Origin: Rhodoferax sp.
GTDB lineage: Bacteria > Pseudomonadota > Gammaproteobacteria > Burkholderiales > Burkholderiaceae_C
Length of the DNA: 64,000 nucleotides
Reading direction: 5' to 3'
Assembly: GCA_031291305.1 (NCBI GenBank)
Contig: JARLJH010000058.1
Location: 124,001-188,000 of the forward strand
Within the stretch, counting starts at the first letter, position 1. Every line of letters starts with the position of its first letter. This document shows, piece after piece, positions 1 to 8,028 of this stretch. The position numbers were made by a program, and so were the translations under genes. Under the pieces are notes generated by a model. The model did no database searches and was not told the origin of the DNA. It saw nothing but the letters and a program-made list of their open reading frames with translations.

Positions 1-475
1 GTGGCGTCTTGCGCGCGGGCGTGGCCAGGCTGGCCAGCGGCGTTGCGTCCTGATGCGACAACTCCGGCCCGACCAGAATCACCCGGTCATAGGCAGGAAT
101 GGCCTCCCTGCCCATCTTGCTGCGCTCGGAGACACACACGACGCGGATGCCCCGTTCACGCAGACGCACCACCAGCGGCGTGAAATCCGCGTCTCCCGAG
201 CCGATAACGATCAGCCCCGGCGTGGGCGTTTGGCAAGCCAGTTCCATGGCATCCACGGCCAGCGCCATGTCGGTGGTGTTTTTGCTCAGAGCCAGGTTCA
301 CAAATGGACGCACCGCCCAGGCTCGCAAGGTGTCGGCCAGGGCTTTGAGGTTCTCGGCGCTGCCATAGGCGCGGCGCACCGGCAGACGGCCTTCGGTTTC
401 CTCCAGCACCCGAAACGCCTCGTCCACCCAGGCGCCTGAATTCAGGTTGTCCGCATCAATCAGAAATATATTCAT
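1..475 (-). CDS. NYN-domain (LabA/DUF88-like) protein, 3' end outside window
   Basis: Read on the minus strand from the ATG at 475; the frame stays open to the window edge, so the C-terminus is missing. The start MNIFLIDADNLNSGAW carries the Asp/Asn-rich opening of NYN domains, and further acidic positions lie in IGSGDADFTPLV (around residue 90). NYN domains are PIN-like metal-dependent nuclease folds, and the LabA/DUF88 branch is thought to act on RNA. It lies 46 bp downstream of pyrC on the same strand and may be cotranscribed. The fold is fairly sure; substrate and role are not known from the sequence. Confidence 0.8.
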   Translation of the reverse strand, partial: MNIFLIDADNLNSGAWVDEAFRVLEETEGRLPVRRAYGSAENLKALADTLRAWAVRPFVNLALSKNTTDMALAVDAMELACQTPTPGLIVIGSGDADFTPLVVRLRERGIRVVCVSERSKMGREAIPAYDRVILVGPELSHQDATPLASLATPARKTP

Positions 476-521
476 GGGAACTCCTTCATGGATCGTCGGG
501 CCTGATTCAGACTGGCCAATC

Positions 522-1577
522 TCAGCCTTGCAGCCGCCAAGACAGCGCCTCGCCACTGGCCAGGGGTTTGAGTTCGGCCTGACCGAAGGCAAAGCTGGCT
601 GGTGGCGTCCAACTCTCGCGCTGGAGCGTGATGGTGCCGGTGTTGCGCGGCAAACCGTAAAAGTCGGCCCCGTAAAAGCTGGCAAAGGCTTCCAGCTTGT
701 CCAGCGCACCCACCGAATCAAAGGCCTGCGCATACAGCTCCATGGCGGCGTGGGCGGTGTAGCAGCCAGCGCAACCCGTGGCGTGCTCCTTCAAATGCAC
801 GGCGTGCGGGGCGCTGTCGGTGCCGAGGAAGAACTTCGGGTCACCGCTGGTGGCCGCAGCCAGCAAGGCCTGGCGGTGGGTTTCACGTTTGAGCACGGGC
901 AGACAGTAGTAATGCGGGCGGATGCCGCCGGTGAAGATGGCGTTGCGGTTGTACAGCAGGTGGTGCGCGGTGAGCGTGGCCGCCTGAAAGCGCGCATCGG
1001 CGGCCTGCACATAGTGCACGGCTTCACGCGTGGTGATGTGCTCCATGACGATCTTGAGTTCAGGAAAGTCGGCGCGCAGTGGGATGAGCTGGGTGTCGAT
1101 GAACACGGCTTCGCGGTCAAACAGGTCGATGTCGGGCGAGGTCACTTCGCCGTGCACCAGCAGCGGCATGCCCGCGCGTTGCATGGCTTCAAGCGTCTTG
1201 TAGGTCTTGCGGATGTTGGTCACACCGGCATCGCTGTTGGTGGTTGCACCGGCCGGGTAGAGTTTGACGGCAACCACACCAGCCTCTTTGGCCCGCTGGA
1301 TTTCTTCAGCGGGCAGCTTGTCGGTGAGGTACAGCGTCATCAGTGGCTCAAAACGCAGGCCTTTGGGCACGGCGGCGAGGATGCGCTCACGGTAGGCCAG
1401 CGCCTGCGCCGTGGTGGTCACCGGTGGGCGCAGGTTGGGCATGATGATGGCGCGGGCAAACTGGGCTGCGGTGTGCGGAACCACGGTGGCCAGCGCATCG
1501 CCGTCGCGCACATGCAGGTGCCAGTCGTCCGGGCGGGTCAGGGTCAGGGTTTCAAGGGTTGTAGGCGTGGAGGTCAT
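522..1577 (-). CDS. pyrC: Dihydroorotase, type II
   Basis: Catalyses reversible cyclisation of N-carbamoyl-aspartate to dihydroorotate, the third step of de novo pyrimidine synthesis, in the cytosol. The 351-residue protein has the usual length of the E. coli-type enzyme. The metal motif HLHVRDG lies near residue 19. The Lys of [14 protein letters not shown] is the expected carbamylated metal bridge, LVHGE supplies another metal His, and FLGTDSAPH carries the catalytic Asp. The ATG at 1577 begins [13 protein letters not shown]; the frame is open 78 codons further upstream, but that part has no family similarity and runs towards the divergent nitroreductase gene. Confidence 0.95.
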   Translation of the reverse strand: MTSTPTTLETLTLTRPDDWHLHVRDGDALATVVPHTAAQFARAIIMPNLRPPVTTTAQALAYRERILAAVPKGLRFEPLMTLYLTDKLPAEEIQRAKEAGVVAVKLYPAGATTNSDAGVTNIRKTYKTLEAMQRAGMPLLVHGEVTSPDIDLFDREAVFIDTQLIPLRADFPELKIVMEHITTREAVHYVQAADARFQAATLTAHHLLYNRNAIFTGGIRPHYYCLPVLKRETHRQALLAAATSGDPKFFLGTDSAPHAVHLKEHATGCAGCYTAHAAMELYAQAFDSVGALDKLEAFASFYGADFYGLPRNTGTITLQRESWTPPASFAFGQAELKPLASGEALSWRLQG

Positions 1578-1751
1578 GGCGCGTATTGTCCCCAATCCGC
1601 GTGACGCCCGGCAATCCGTCCGCACAGCGCGATACACCTTTGCGTGATTGCCATGCTTCTCCGATGGATGCTGTCTGAAGAAGACGCAGCTCGTACGTGC
1701 CCGTGGGGGGCTTGGGGGCAACCGATAATCCGCCATTCGTACAACCATCCC

Positions 1752-2444
1752 ATGCCCTGCGTGACGCATCTGCTTCCTGAATACTTCGCAAAATTTGTCG
1801 CCGACCGACAATCAGTGCGTGCTTACCTGCCCACCTCTGTGTCAGATGGCGTGCTTCATCAGATACTGATGGACGCGCGCCGCGCACCCAGTGGTGCCAA
1901 TCTGCAACCGGGGGCCTTCATCCTGGTGCGGGGTGATGCCCGAGTCAAGCTGTCTGCTGAACTCACTCAGGCGTCCAGGGGCGGGCTTCAAGAGGTGGAG
2001 GATTACGCCTATTTTCCCAAGCCCATGCCGTCAGTCCTCAAACGCCGCCAGGTGGCCGCCGCCAGGGCGCTGTATGGCGCGCTGGGCATCGAACGCGATA
2101 ACAGTGCGGCCCGTGATCTGCAATTCGAACGCAATTTCCGATTCTTTGATGCGCCAGTAGCCCTCATGGTCACCATGGATCACGATTTCGGCAGCGGGGG
2201 TTACATGGATCTCGGTATGGCCATTTATGGGCTGATGCTGTCTGCGCAAGCACACGGGTTAGCGAGTTGCGCCATTGGTGCCTTGGCCTCTTACCCAGGT
2301 TTAATTCGTCGCAGCCTGGGATTGAATGACAAAACCAATATCGTCTGCGGCATCGCATTGGGTTATGCCGACGATGCGGCCCCGGTCAACAAGACCAAAA
2401 CCACCCGGTGTGAGTTAGAAGAGTTTTTCCGCGTCATCGGCTAA
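1752..2444 (+). CDS. Nitroreductase family flavoprotein
   Basis: About 230 residues, typical of FMN-dependent NAD(P)H nitroreductases, which reduce nitro compounds, quinones or similar acceptors. The N-terminal RQSVRAY and [11 protein letters not shown] are the family's FMN-phosphate and loop signatures, and a C-terminal GIALGYAD matches the usual GYPD-like end of the fold. The ATG at 1752 was chosen because it places the RxSxRxY motif about 19 residues in, as in relatives; the frame is open upstream but unlike the family. It is divergent from pyrC and convergent with the thiolase gene, so probably monocistronic. The physiological substrate cannot be told. Confidence 0.85.
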   Translation: MPCVTHLLPEYFAKFVADRQSVRAYLPTSVSDGVLHQILMDARRAPSGANLQPGAFILVRGDARVKLSAELTQASRGGLQEVEDYAYFPKPMPSVLKRRQVAAARALYGALGIERDNSAARDLQFERNFRFFDAPVALMVTMDHDFGSGGYMDLGMAIYGLMLSAQAHGLASCAIGALASYPGLIRRSLGLNDKTNIVCGIALGYADDAAPVNKTKTTRCELEEFFRVIG

Positions 2445-2474
2445 ACCACATTCGATGGACGCAATGGGCGGACC

Positions 2475-3629
2475 TTATAGGCGTTCAACAATGACCGCGG
2501 CGCCTATGCCTCCAGCGCCAGCAATGGCTGCGAGTCCCATCGCCCCAGATATTTCATCGTGGTCAAGGTCCGACAACAAGCGCACCAGCGCCACAGCGCC
2601 AGACGCGCCAATCGGGTGCCCTCGCGCCAATCCGCCACCGCGCCGGTTGATCTGTGAGGGCGCTAAGCCCAGTTCCTGACAAAAGCTCAAACCCTGCACG
2701 GCAAACGCATCGTGCAGTTCGATCGCCCGCAAGTTGCCGCCAGCACCGATTCCTGCGCGCAACATGGCCGCTTGTGCAGCAGCCTGGGCGGCCAACAAGG
2801 GTCTGCTTGGGTCGCTGCCCATAGAGCACGATCCAATCCACGCCGCCCGCGGTGCCATGCCAAGGTCTCGACATGCATCTGGTGTTGCCAGCAGCACCAG
2901 GGCGGCACCGTCGGCTTTGGAGGATATCGACAGGCTACTCACGGCACAAGCGCTGGCGGGAGATCGCTGCACGGCAACGGGTATGCGAGCCGCACGTTCG
3001 GGCGACATTTCGCGCGGATAGGCGTCGTGATCCAGACCATTGACAATCACGATCTCCTCAGCCAATCGCGGCCGATGGGTCACGGCACGGTGATGGCTCT
3101 GGATGGCATAGTCATCTTGTTGCCGACGTGTGAAACCCTGTTTCTCGGCAAAGTCTGCGGCAGATTCCAGAAGATCCGGGTCGCGTGCCGGGTCGGGTGA
3201 AAATGCCGGGCGCTCGTAGGTGGCGGCAACCTCCCCCGGATGCATGGGTCGATGCTGCCGGATTGGGGACCGACTCCAGGCCTCCACACCACCAGCAATG
3301 ACAACCCGGGCTTGGCCAGAAACCAACATGCCCACGGCCATCGATATGGCGTCCAGGCCGGAACAGCATTGGGTATCCACAGACAACGCGGCGCACCGAT
3401 CCGGCAAGCCAGCGGCCAAAGCAAGCATGCGGGCCGGGTTGCCACCTGCCCCCAAGGCATTGCCAATGATCAGTGCATCCACCGCTTCAGGAGGCACCGC
3501 TGCGCGCTGTAACAGCGAACGCAGCACGGGTGCGGCCATGTCATGGGGATGCAGAGTACGAAACGCGCCCCCATGCGGCGCAACCGCGGTACGCGCCCAC
3601 GCGGCAATCAGTGCAGCGCCGTCAGACAT
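2475..3629 (-). CDS. Thiolase-family protein of the biotin-transport operon, lacks second catalytic Cys
   Basis: 384 residues with a thiolase fold. The acyl-accepting Cys is present in DTQCCSGLDA (about residue 87) and the catalytic His in GHPIGASGA. The usual Asn-Glu-Ala-Phe is HDAF, as in SCP-x-like members. The C-terminal motif normally containing the deprotonating Cys (CIGGGxG) reads AIAGAGGIG, so that Cys is Ala. It is the last gene of the operon and overlaps the acyl-CoA-ligase gene by 22 bp. In Bacillus subtilis a thiolase (yhfS) and ligase (yhfT) accompany a bioY paralogue (yhfU), so a role in biotin or biotin-precursor metabolism is inferred. A simple degradative thiolase is the alternative but fits the missing Cys less well. 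Confidence 0.82.
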   Translation of the reverse strand: MSDGAALIAAWARTAVAPHGGAFRTLHPHDMAAPVLRSLLQRAAVPPEAVDALIIGNALGAGGNPARMLALAAGLPDRCAALSVDTQCCSGLDAISMAVGMLVSGQARVVIAGGVEAWSRSPIRQHRPMHPGEVAATYERPAFSPDPARDPDLLESAADFAEKQGFTRRQQDDYAIQSHHRAVTHRPRLAEEIVIVNGLDHDAYPREMSPERAARIPVAVQRSPASACAVSSLSISSKADGAALVLLATPDACRDLGMAPRAAWIGSCSMGSDPSRPLLAAQAAAQAAMLRAGIGAGGNLRAIELHDAFAVQGLSFCQELGLAPSQINRRGGGLARGHPIGASGAVALVRLLSDLDHDEISGAMGLAAIAGAGGIGAAVIVERL

Positions 3630-5047
3630 GGCGCCTGCGTTTGCAGATCAGCGTCGAGGTGATCGCGAAGGGTTTGAGCCAGTCTGCGGTGATCTGTTTT
3701 TCCACTGATGGTATGAGCCCAGTGTGCACACAAAAAGTATTTTCTGGGGGTTTTATAGGATTCCAGGCGTTGCCTGCACCAGGCGCTGAGCTGCAAGGCG
3801 TCGGGGTATGCATCTGCCACGCCGGATGCCCATTGGATCAGCGCAACCACCTGAGAGCCACGACGTGCATCCTGTACGCCGTGCACCGAGGCCATGGCAA
3901 TGGCCGGGTGTGCTTGCAGGACAGCCTCCAGTTCCTCGGCAAACAGGTTCTTTCCCTGGGTGACGATCATGCGGTTTTGCCGACCTGCCAGACATAGCCG
4001 CCCTTGGTCATCCAGATAACCCAGATCACGCACGGATAGCCAATCGCCATCGCGTAGGGCAATCGTGTCGTCATTTTCAGAGCCAACATAGTCCATGAAC
4101 AGCATGGGACTGCGCACATAAATCAAGCCAGCACACTCTTCCTCAAGCTCTTGCCTGATCTGAATGTCCACATTGCTGAAGGGGCGGCCAACCACTGCCG
4201 CCGGTGTTGTTGCGTCGGTATCCATCCAGGCAATGAAACTGGTCTCGGAGGCACCATAAAACTCGACGATGCGAGCGCGAGGAAAGAGGCTACGCAATTC
4301 TGTGGTTCGGTTGCGCATCCAGCGCGCACCACTGATCAAGATGAGGCGAACCTCTTGAATGGGCGCCATGTGCCGGTGCTTGGCCACGTCAATCATCAGG
4401 ATCAGTTGACTGGGTACTGCGATCATGCACGGCGTCAGTCCTTGCCGCAAAGTCTCCAACGCAGCGGCAGCGGAAAAGCGCTCCTGTACCACCACACCGG
4501 CCCCGGTCCATATGCCCAGCAACATGCCAAACAGAAAGAGCGAGTGCGAATCCCGACCCGGAGCCAGAATGCGACTTCCCGCATCCGGACCGAAATCCTG
4601 CAAACAAACCCTAAAGCTCTCAGCCCAGGATCGGTGATCGCGCCGGAAACCTTTTGGCAAGCCAGTACTGCCGGAGGTATAGCCGACGTAAAAGGGGGTT
4701 GACGGCTGCGGTGACGGCATCTCACTTGCGACATTTGGCACAGATTCCTTGACGGTTTTTTGGACAGCGGGCAACCAGTCCGGGTCTCCAACTGCGGCGC
4801 AACGTCCGCTGGCGACAATCCCGAGAAAATCGACCAGCCGCTGCACCATGGGCAGGGAGTCATCGACCAACACCGTGGCCGCAGCTTGTTGCTGTGACAG
4901 GGCGTGCGCCCGACGCTCTACGTCCGCATGCAACTGGGCAAAAGTGAGCGAATCAACGCCGTTGCTGATGGCAATGGTCTCGCCCTGCGAATGTGCCCAA
5001 TCTGCCAAAGGCGCATGCACCAGACCAGAGGCTTGCGCCGGCGTCAT
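3608..5047 (-). CDS. AMP-forming acyl-CoA synthetase-like enzyme (YhfT-like context)
   Basis: 479 residues, a short member of the ANL adenylating superfamily, which activates carboxylic acids via an acyl-AMP. Visible core motifs are YTSGSTGLPKG (P-loop, about residue 125), YGASE (A5-like), RDLGYLDDQGR (ATP-ribose binding Asp) and near the C-terminus SGKTDHRRL with the expected catalytic Lys. The start ATG overlaps the bioY stop codon by four bases (ATGA), indicating translational coupling. The pairing with BioY and a thiolase recalls B. subtilis yhfTS-yhfU. Pimelate, another dicarboxylate or a biotin precursor are conceivable substrates, but specificity cannot be read from sequence. Confidence 0.85.
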   Translation of the reverse strand: MTPAQASGLVHAPLADWAHSQGETIAISNGVDSLTFAQLHADVERRAHALSQQQAAATVLVDDSLPMVQRLVDFLGIVASGRCAAVGDPDWLPAVQKTVKESVPNVASEMPSPQPSTPFYVGYTSGSTGLPKGFRRDHRSWAESFRVCLQDFGPDAGSRILAPGRDSHSLFLFGMLLGIWTGAGVVVQERFSAAAALETLRQGLTPCMIAVPSQLILMIDVAKHRHMAPIQEVRLILISGARWMRNRTTELRSLFPRARIVEFYGASETSFIAWMDTDATTPAAVVGRPFSNVDIQIRQELEEECAGLIYVRSPMLFMDYVGSENDDTIALRDGDWLSVRDLGYLDDQGRLCLAGRQNRMIVTQGKNLFAEELEAVLQAHPAIAMASVHGVQDARRGSQVVALIQWASGVADAYPDALQLSAWCRQRLESYKTPRKYFLCAHWAHTISGKTDHRRLAQTLRDHLDADLQTQAPCLTALH

Positions 5048-5613
5048 TTCAGCGCACGGCCTCCAAAATGCCAGTCAGGCACGCCGCGGGCGATTGTTTG
5101 AACCACCATGGCACACACCAAACATTTGATCAAGTCACCGGGCACAAATACCAGGGTGCCAAAGAACGCTTGCGTCCAAGTCAGATTGGCGATCCGCACC
5201 AGGCCAACGACGCCAAAGGCGTGGACAACCATCAGTCCACCCAAGCCGGAAGCAAAAAAAGCGCTGATCGCTGCGCGGTTTGGCGTGGAACTCGGCAGCT
5301 TGGACATCACCCATCCCGTCACCAAAGCACCAAACGGCCAACCCAGCAGATAGCCGGTGGATGGGGCCAAGAAAACGCCCAGACCGCCCCGACCGCCCGA
5401 CAGCAGTGGCAACCCAAGGGCAACGGCACACAAAAACAGCGTGACGGCTTGCAGGGCCCTTTTAGGGCCGAGCATGCAGCCAGCCAACATAACGCCCAGG
5501 GTCTGCAAAGTGATAGGGACCCCCAATGGCAAATCAATTTTGGGGATAAGGCCAAATACTGCCAACAATGCCGCAAATAGGGAAACCAGGGCAAGGGAAC
5601 GCGATGAATTCAT
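5044..5613 (-). CDS. bioY: Biotin ECF transporter substrate-binding subunit BioY
   Basis: Membrane protein of about 189 residues that binds biotin, alone or with the BioMN energising module. After a short N-terminus it has hydrophobic segments with family features: FGLIPKIDLPLGVPITLQTLG, GCMLGPKRA, and the glycine-rich GLPLLSGGRGGLG loop followed by APSTGYLLGWP. The ATG at 5613 gives MNSSRSLALVSLFAALL, the normal family start; a TTG 22 codons upstream would lie inside bioN and is less likely. It sits between bioN and the acyl-CoA-ligase gene. Confidence 0.93.
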   Translation of the reverse strand: MNSSRSLALVSLFAALLAVFGLIPKIDLPLGVPITLQTLGVMLAGCMLGPKRALQAVTLFLCAVALGLPLLSGGRGGLGVFLAPSTGYLLGWPFGALVTGWVMSKLPSSTPNRAAISAFFASGLGGLMVVHAFGVVGLVRIANLTWTQAFFGTLVFVPGDLIKCLVCAMVVQTIARGVPDWHFGGRALK

Positions 5614-5656
5614 AAGGCGAATGATGCTCGTTGGAGAAAAGGGCAAAGCGACAATG

Positions 5657-6250
5657 TCATTCGCCCATGCGCAATTCAAGTGTATCTGCGACCCGACGCG
5701 CTGAAATCAGCATCTGGATAGTCAGTGGTGCCAACAAATGCAAGCCCCCTGCTTTGCCGGTGCGAATCCGGTGTGCCTCATCGAGGCGCTTCCAAGCCGT
5801 AAAGAAGTGCTCAATAAAGCGCAGCATGATCGCCAACTGCAAGGCCAGTCGCTCGGTTCTGATGCCTAGCCGCTGCAGGGGAGCCAACCATCGCTCGAAC
5901 ACGGTCAGTAAATCACCGGTGCGGGTGGTGACTGTCAGTGCGATGCCGAGCATGGAGGCGCTGATCAGCCGCAGGGCACTGACCAACCCCAGCACAGGAT
6001 GTTGCATATAGCTGTGAAATGCCATGATCAGCAGGCAAGCCAGAATGACTGACGTGACCAGCTTGCGGGCTGGCAAGATGGCGCGCCCAAGGGACACAAA
6101 CATCAGGCCACACATCACGGTGCCGACCATGAGCACCATGGGGTTGTCCATCCAATATTGCAAAGTGCCCAAAACCGCAAACATCAGCAATTTGACGGAT
6201 GCCGACACCCGATGTAGCCAAGTTTGGTCTTCGCTGTAAAGACTTCCCAT
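5657..6250 (-). CDS. bioN: Biotin ECF transporter transmembrane (T) component BioN
   Basis: 197 residues, CbiQ/EcfT family. It couples ATP hydrolysis by BioM to biotin release by BioY in the inner membrane. Several hydrophobic helices occupy residues 20-120. The cytoplasmic coupling part with charged motifs follows: AWKRLDEAHRIRTG near residue 152 and SARRVADTLELRMG at the C-terminus, the positions where EcfT proteins carry their Ala-Arg-Ser/Gly-like motifs. The ATG at 6250 lies 20 bp after the bioM stop. Confidence 0.9.
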   Translation of the reverse strand: MGSLYSEDQTWLHRVSASVKLLMFAVLGTLQYWMDNPMVLMVGTVMCGLMFVSLGRAILPARKLVTSVILACLLIMAFHSYMQHPVLGLVSALRLISASMLGIALTVTTRTGDLLTVFERWLAPLQRLGIRTERLALQLAIMLRFIEHFFTAWKRLDEAHRIRTGKAGGLHLLAPLTIQMLISARRVADTLELRMGE

Positions 6251-6270
6251 GCAATGTATATCTCGAGTTG

Positions 6271-7065
6271 CTATTGAAAAGATAAGGCTTGCGCTGCAAT
6301 GCGCCCGGCCACATCAGCTTGGTACGCGTCACAAACCCTTTGCCCAGGGCCATCCTCTCGAACTTGCCCCTTGTCCAGCCAGATCACTCGCTCGAAATGA
6401 CGGACATGATCCAGCAGATGGGTGGACAGGACGATTTGTTGGCTTGCACGGGCAATGTCCCGACTAAGTAGTGCCTGGCCTGGCTGGTCCAAGCTGGCGA
6501 AGGGCTCATCGAGCAGTAACAATTCGGGCGATGCAATCATCAGCGCAAGCCAGCAAACATGTTGTCGCTGCCCCTGACTTAAGCTGCCGATGGTGCGTTC
6601 AGACCAGTGCGCCAAGCCTCTGGCGCCAAGAAAATCGCGCGATTTTGCGATGGCATCCCGTCGTGACATGCCGCTAGGACTCAAGCCCAGAGCCAACTCC
6701 TCCTCGACCGTGGGGAAAATGATTTGCTCATCCGGGTTTTGAAACATCATGCCAACCAACCCAGGACGCTTGCTACTGACTTGCCTGGCATCCAGCCCCC
6801 GCACCTGGACGCTGCCGGAATGGGACAGGTCCAATCCGCAAATCATGCGAAACAGGCTGCTTTTGCCTGCCCCGTTGTCGCCAATCAGTCCGATACGATG
6901 TTCATTGAGTTCAAGTGTCAGATGAGAAAAAATCTGCTTGCCGCCGCGAAGCAGAGACGCGTCGCTGATGTGCAATAGATGCGATCCAGGCGATTGTTCG
7001 CCTGGGTCATGGGTAATCGTGGTTTGATTTGGCACCCCGCGATTTTCATGTATCTCTTGGATCAC
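6271..7065 (-). CDS. bioM: Biotin ECF transporter ATPase BioM
   Basis: 264-residue ABC ATPase of the cobalt/ECF type. Walker A is GDNGAGKSS (about residue 60), the signature is LSQGQRQ, Walker B is LLLLDEPFASLD and the switch His is in STHLLDH. It powers BioN/BioY. The GTG at 7065 starts three bases after the stop of the preceding small gene, giving a 28-residue tail before the usual ECF start; an internal TTG near SHLLHISD is an alternative start. The order bioM-bioN-bioY is that of the three-part biotin transporters known in Rhizobiales and some betaproteobacteria. Confidence 0.92.
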   Translation of the reverse strand: MIQEIHENRGVPNQTTITHDPGEQSPGSHLLHISDASLLRGGKQIFSHLTLELNEHRIGLIGDNGAGKSSLFRMICGLDLSHSGSVQVRGLDARQVSSKRPGLVGMMFQNPDEQIIFPTVEEELALGLSPSGMSRRDAIAKSRDFLGARGLAHWSERTIGSLSQGQRQHVCWLALMIASPELLLLDEPFASLDQPGQALLSRDIARASQQIVLSTHLLDHVRHFERVIWLDKGQVREDGPGQRVCDAYQADVAGRIAAQALSFQ

Positions 7066-7068
7066 AGA

Positions 7069-7320
7069 CTAAATCCGCAACGCTGGAGCCTGCCGCTTGA
7101 GGGCGACGCGAATGCGTTCAATGGTATCTTCAACCGCCGCCTTGCTGGAGACATCCAGCCCCAGGCGGCGTGCAATGTCGTTCACCCGCGCTGGATTCAG
7201 CGGCAGGCCACCTGCGTCGACGGCGGCAATCAGCGCCTGGGCGCGTTCATAGTCGCTCGGCGGCGTCTTGACGCCAAACACGACGGTCTTGAGCCGACTC
7301 AGCAGCTTGCGCCCCGGCAT
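7069..7320 (-). CDS. Small hypothetical protein at the head of the biotin operon
   Basis: 83 residues, no recognised domain. It is basic at the N-terminus (MPGRKLLSRLKTVVFG) and otherwise helix-rich, with NDIARRLGLDVSSKAAVEDTIERI looking like a short helix-turn-helix or helical-bundle segment. The ATG directly follows the stop of the 201-residue gene upstream, and its own stop lies three bases before the bioM start, so it is very probably cotranslated with both. Function unknown. Confidence 0.65.
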   Translation of the reverse strand: MPGRKLLSRLKTVVFGVKTPPSDYERAQALIAAVDAGGLPLNPARVNDIARRLGLDVSSKAAVEDTIERIRVALKRQAPALRI

Positions 7321-7926
7321 TCAGCACCCCACCACGGCGCAATAGGCTTGGCGAGTCTGCGGTGCCACCGAGTCCAGCACCTGCGCGTAAGGGCTTTTGT
7401 GCTGTGCCATCAGGCGCGCCGAGGCCACCAGCTTGGAGCGGCAATACCAGTGACAGGTGTGCTGCATCAAAAACAGCTCAGCCATCATGGTGAACGCCTG
7501 CTGCTTGCGCGTCTGGCCATCACGGCGGGTCGAGGCCAGGGTGATGGCCTTGGCGTGAACGGCCAGCGCCTTGCGCGCGTCAAAGGTATAACCCGGCAGC
7601 CACTTGGCGGCGTACGGCAGGGCGATGGGCAATTTGCTGACGCGGCCCTGTGGCTCGCTCACCTTGGCAAAGCTCAACACAAAGGCATTGAACTGGCTGC
7701 ACAACTCGGTCTCGGAGGTAGTCAGGTTGCTCCAGATGGACGCCTGGCGCTCGGGGTCGGTCTCACCCAGGGCGCGCAGATAACCATGAATCAGGTTTGC
7801 CATCAGCTTCTCGATCTGGTATTTGGCCAGATACGTCCCCAACAAAGCAATGCGCACCCGCTGGTCACGCTGCGTGTACGCGTTGAGCCCGAAACCGATG
7901 ACAAAAACCGCAATAAAAATTTCCAT
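7321..7926 (-). CDS. Hypothetical protein with N-terminal hydrophobic helix, first gene of the biotin operon
   Basis: 201 residues, no recognised family. The first 14 residues (MEIFIAVFVIGFGL) form a short hydrophobic segment that may anchor or export the protein. The rest is helical with Cys-containing stretches near the C-terminus (MQHTCHWYCRSKLV and YCAVVGC). The next gene starts on the base after its stop, so it heads the seven-gene minus-strand run. Whether it takes part in biotin uptake or only shares the transcript is unknown. Confidence 0.6.
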   Translation of the reverse strand: MEIFIAVFVIGFGLNAYTQRDQRVRIALLGTYLAKYQIEKLMANLIHGYLRALGETDPERQASIWSNLTTSETELCSQFNAFVLSFAKVSEPQGRVSKLPIALPYAAKWLPGYTFDARKALAVHAKAITLASTRRDGQTRKQQAFTMMAELFLMQHTCHWYCRSKLVASARLMAQHKSPYAQVLDSVAPQTRQAYCAVVGC

Positions 7927-8028
7927 AAAAAAGACGTCTACCCCTCATTAAACCTGCACTTGTAGCTATTTAATCAATAGTTTCTGAAAGACCCTATTCG
8001 GCACGGGACGCGCATGCCAAAATAAACC

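Noticed and set aside
447-1604. Plus-strand open frame opposite pyrC
   Set aside because: Mirror of a well-identified gene; no family motif.
5614-5679. Longer bioY start at TTG 5679
   Set aside because: Would overlap bioN by 23 bp and add 22 residues unlike the BioY family.
7960-8000. Degenerate dispersed repeat before the SPOR gene
   Set aside because: Has GTAGCTATT but lacks the AAAGGGCTAG core; too weak to list.
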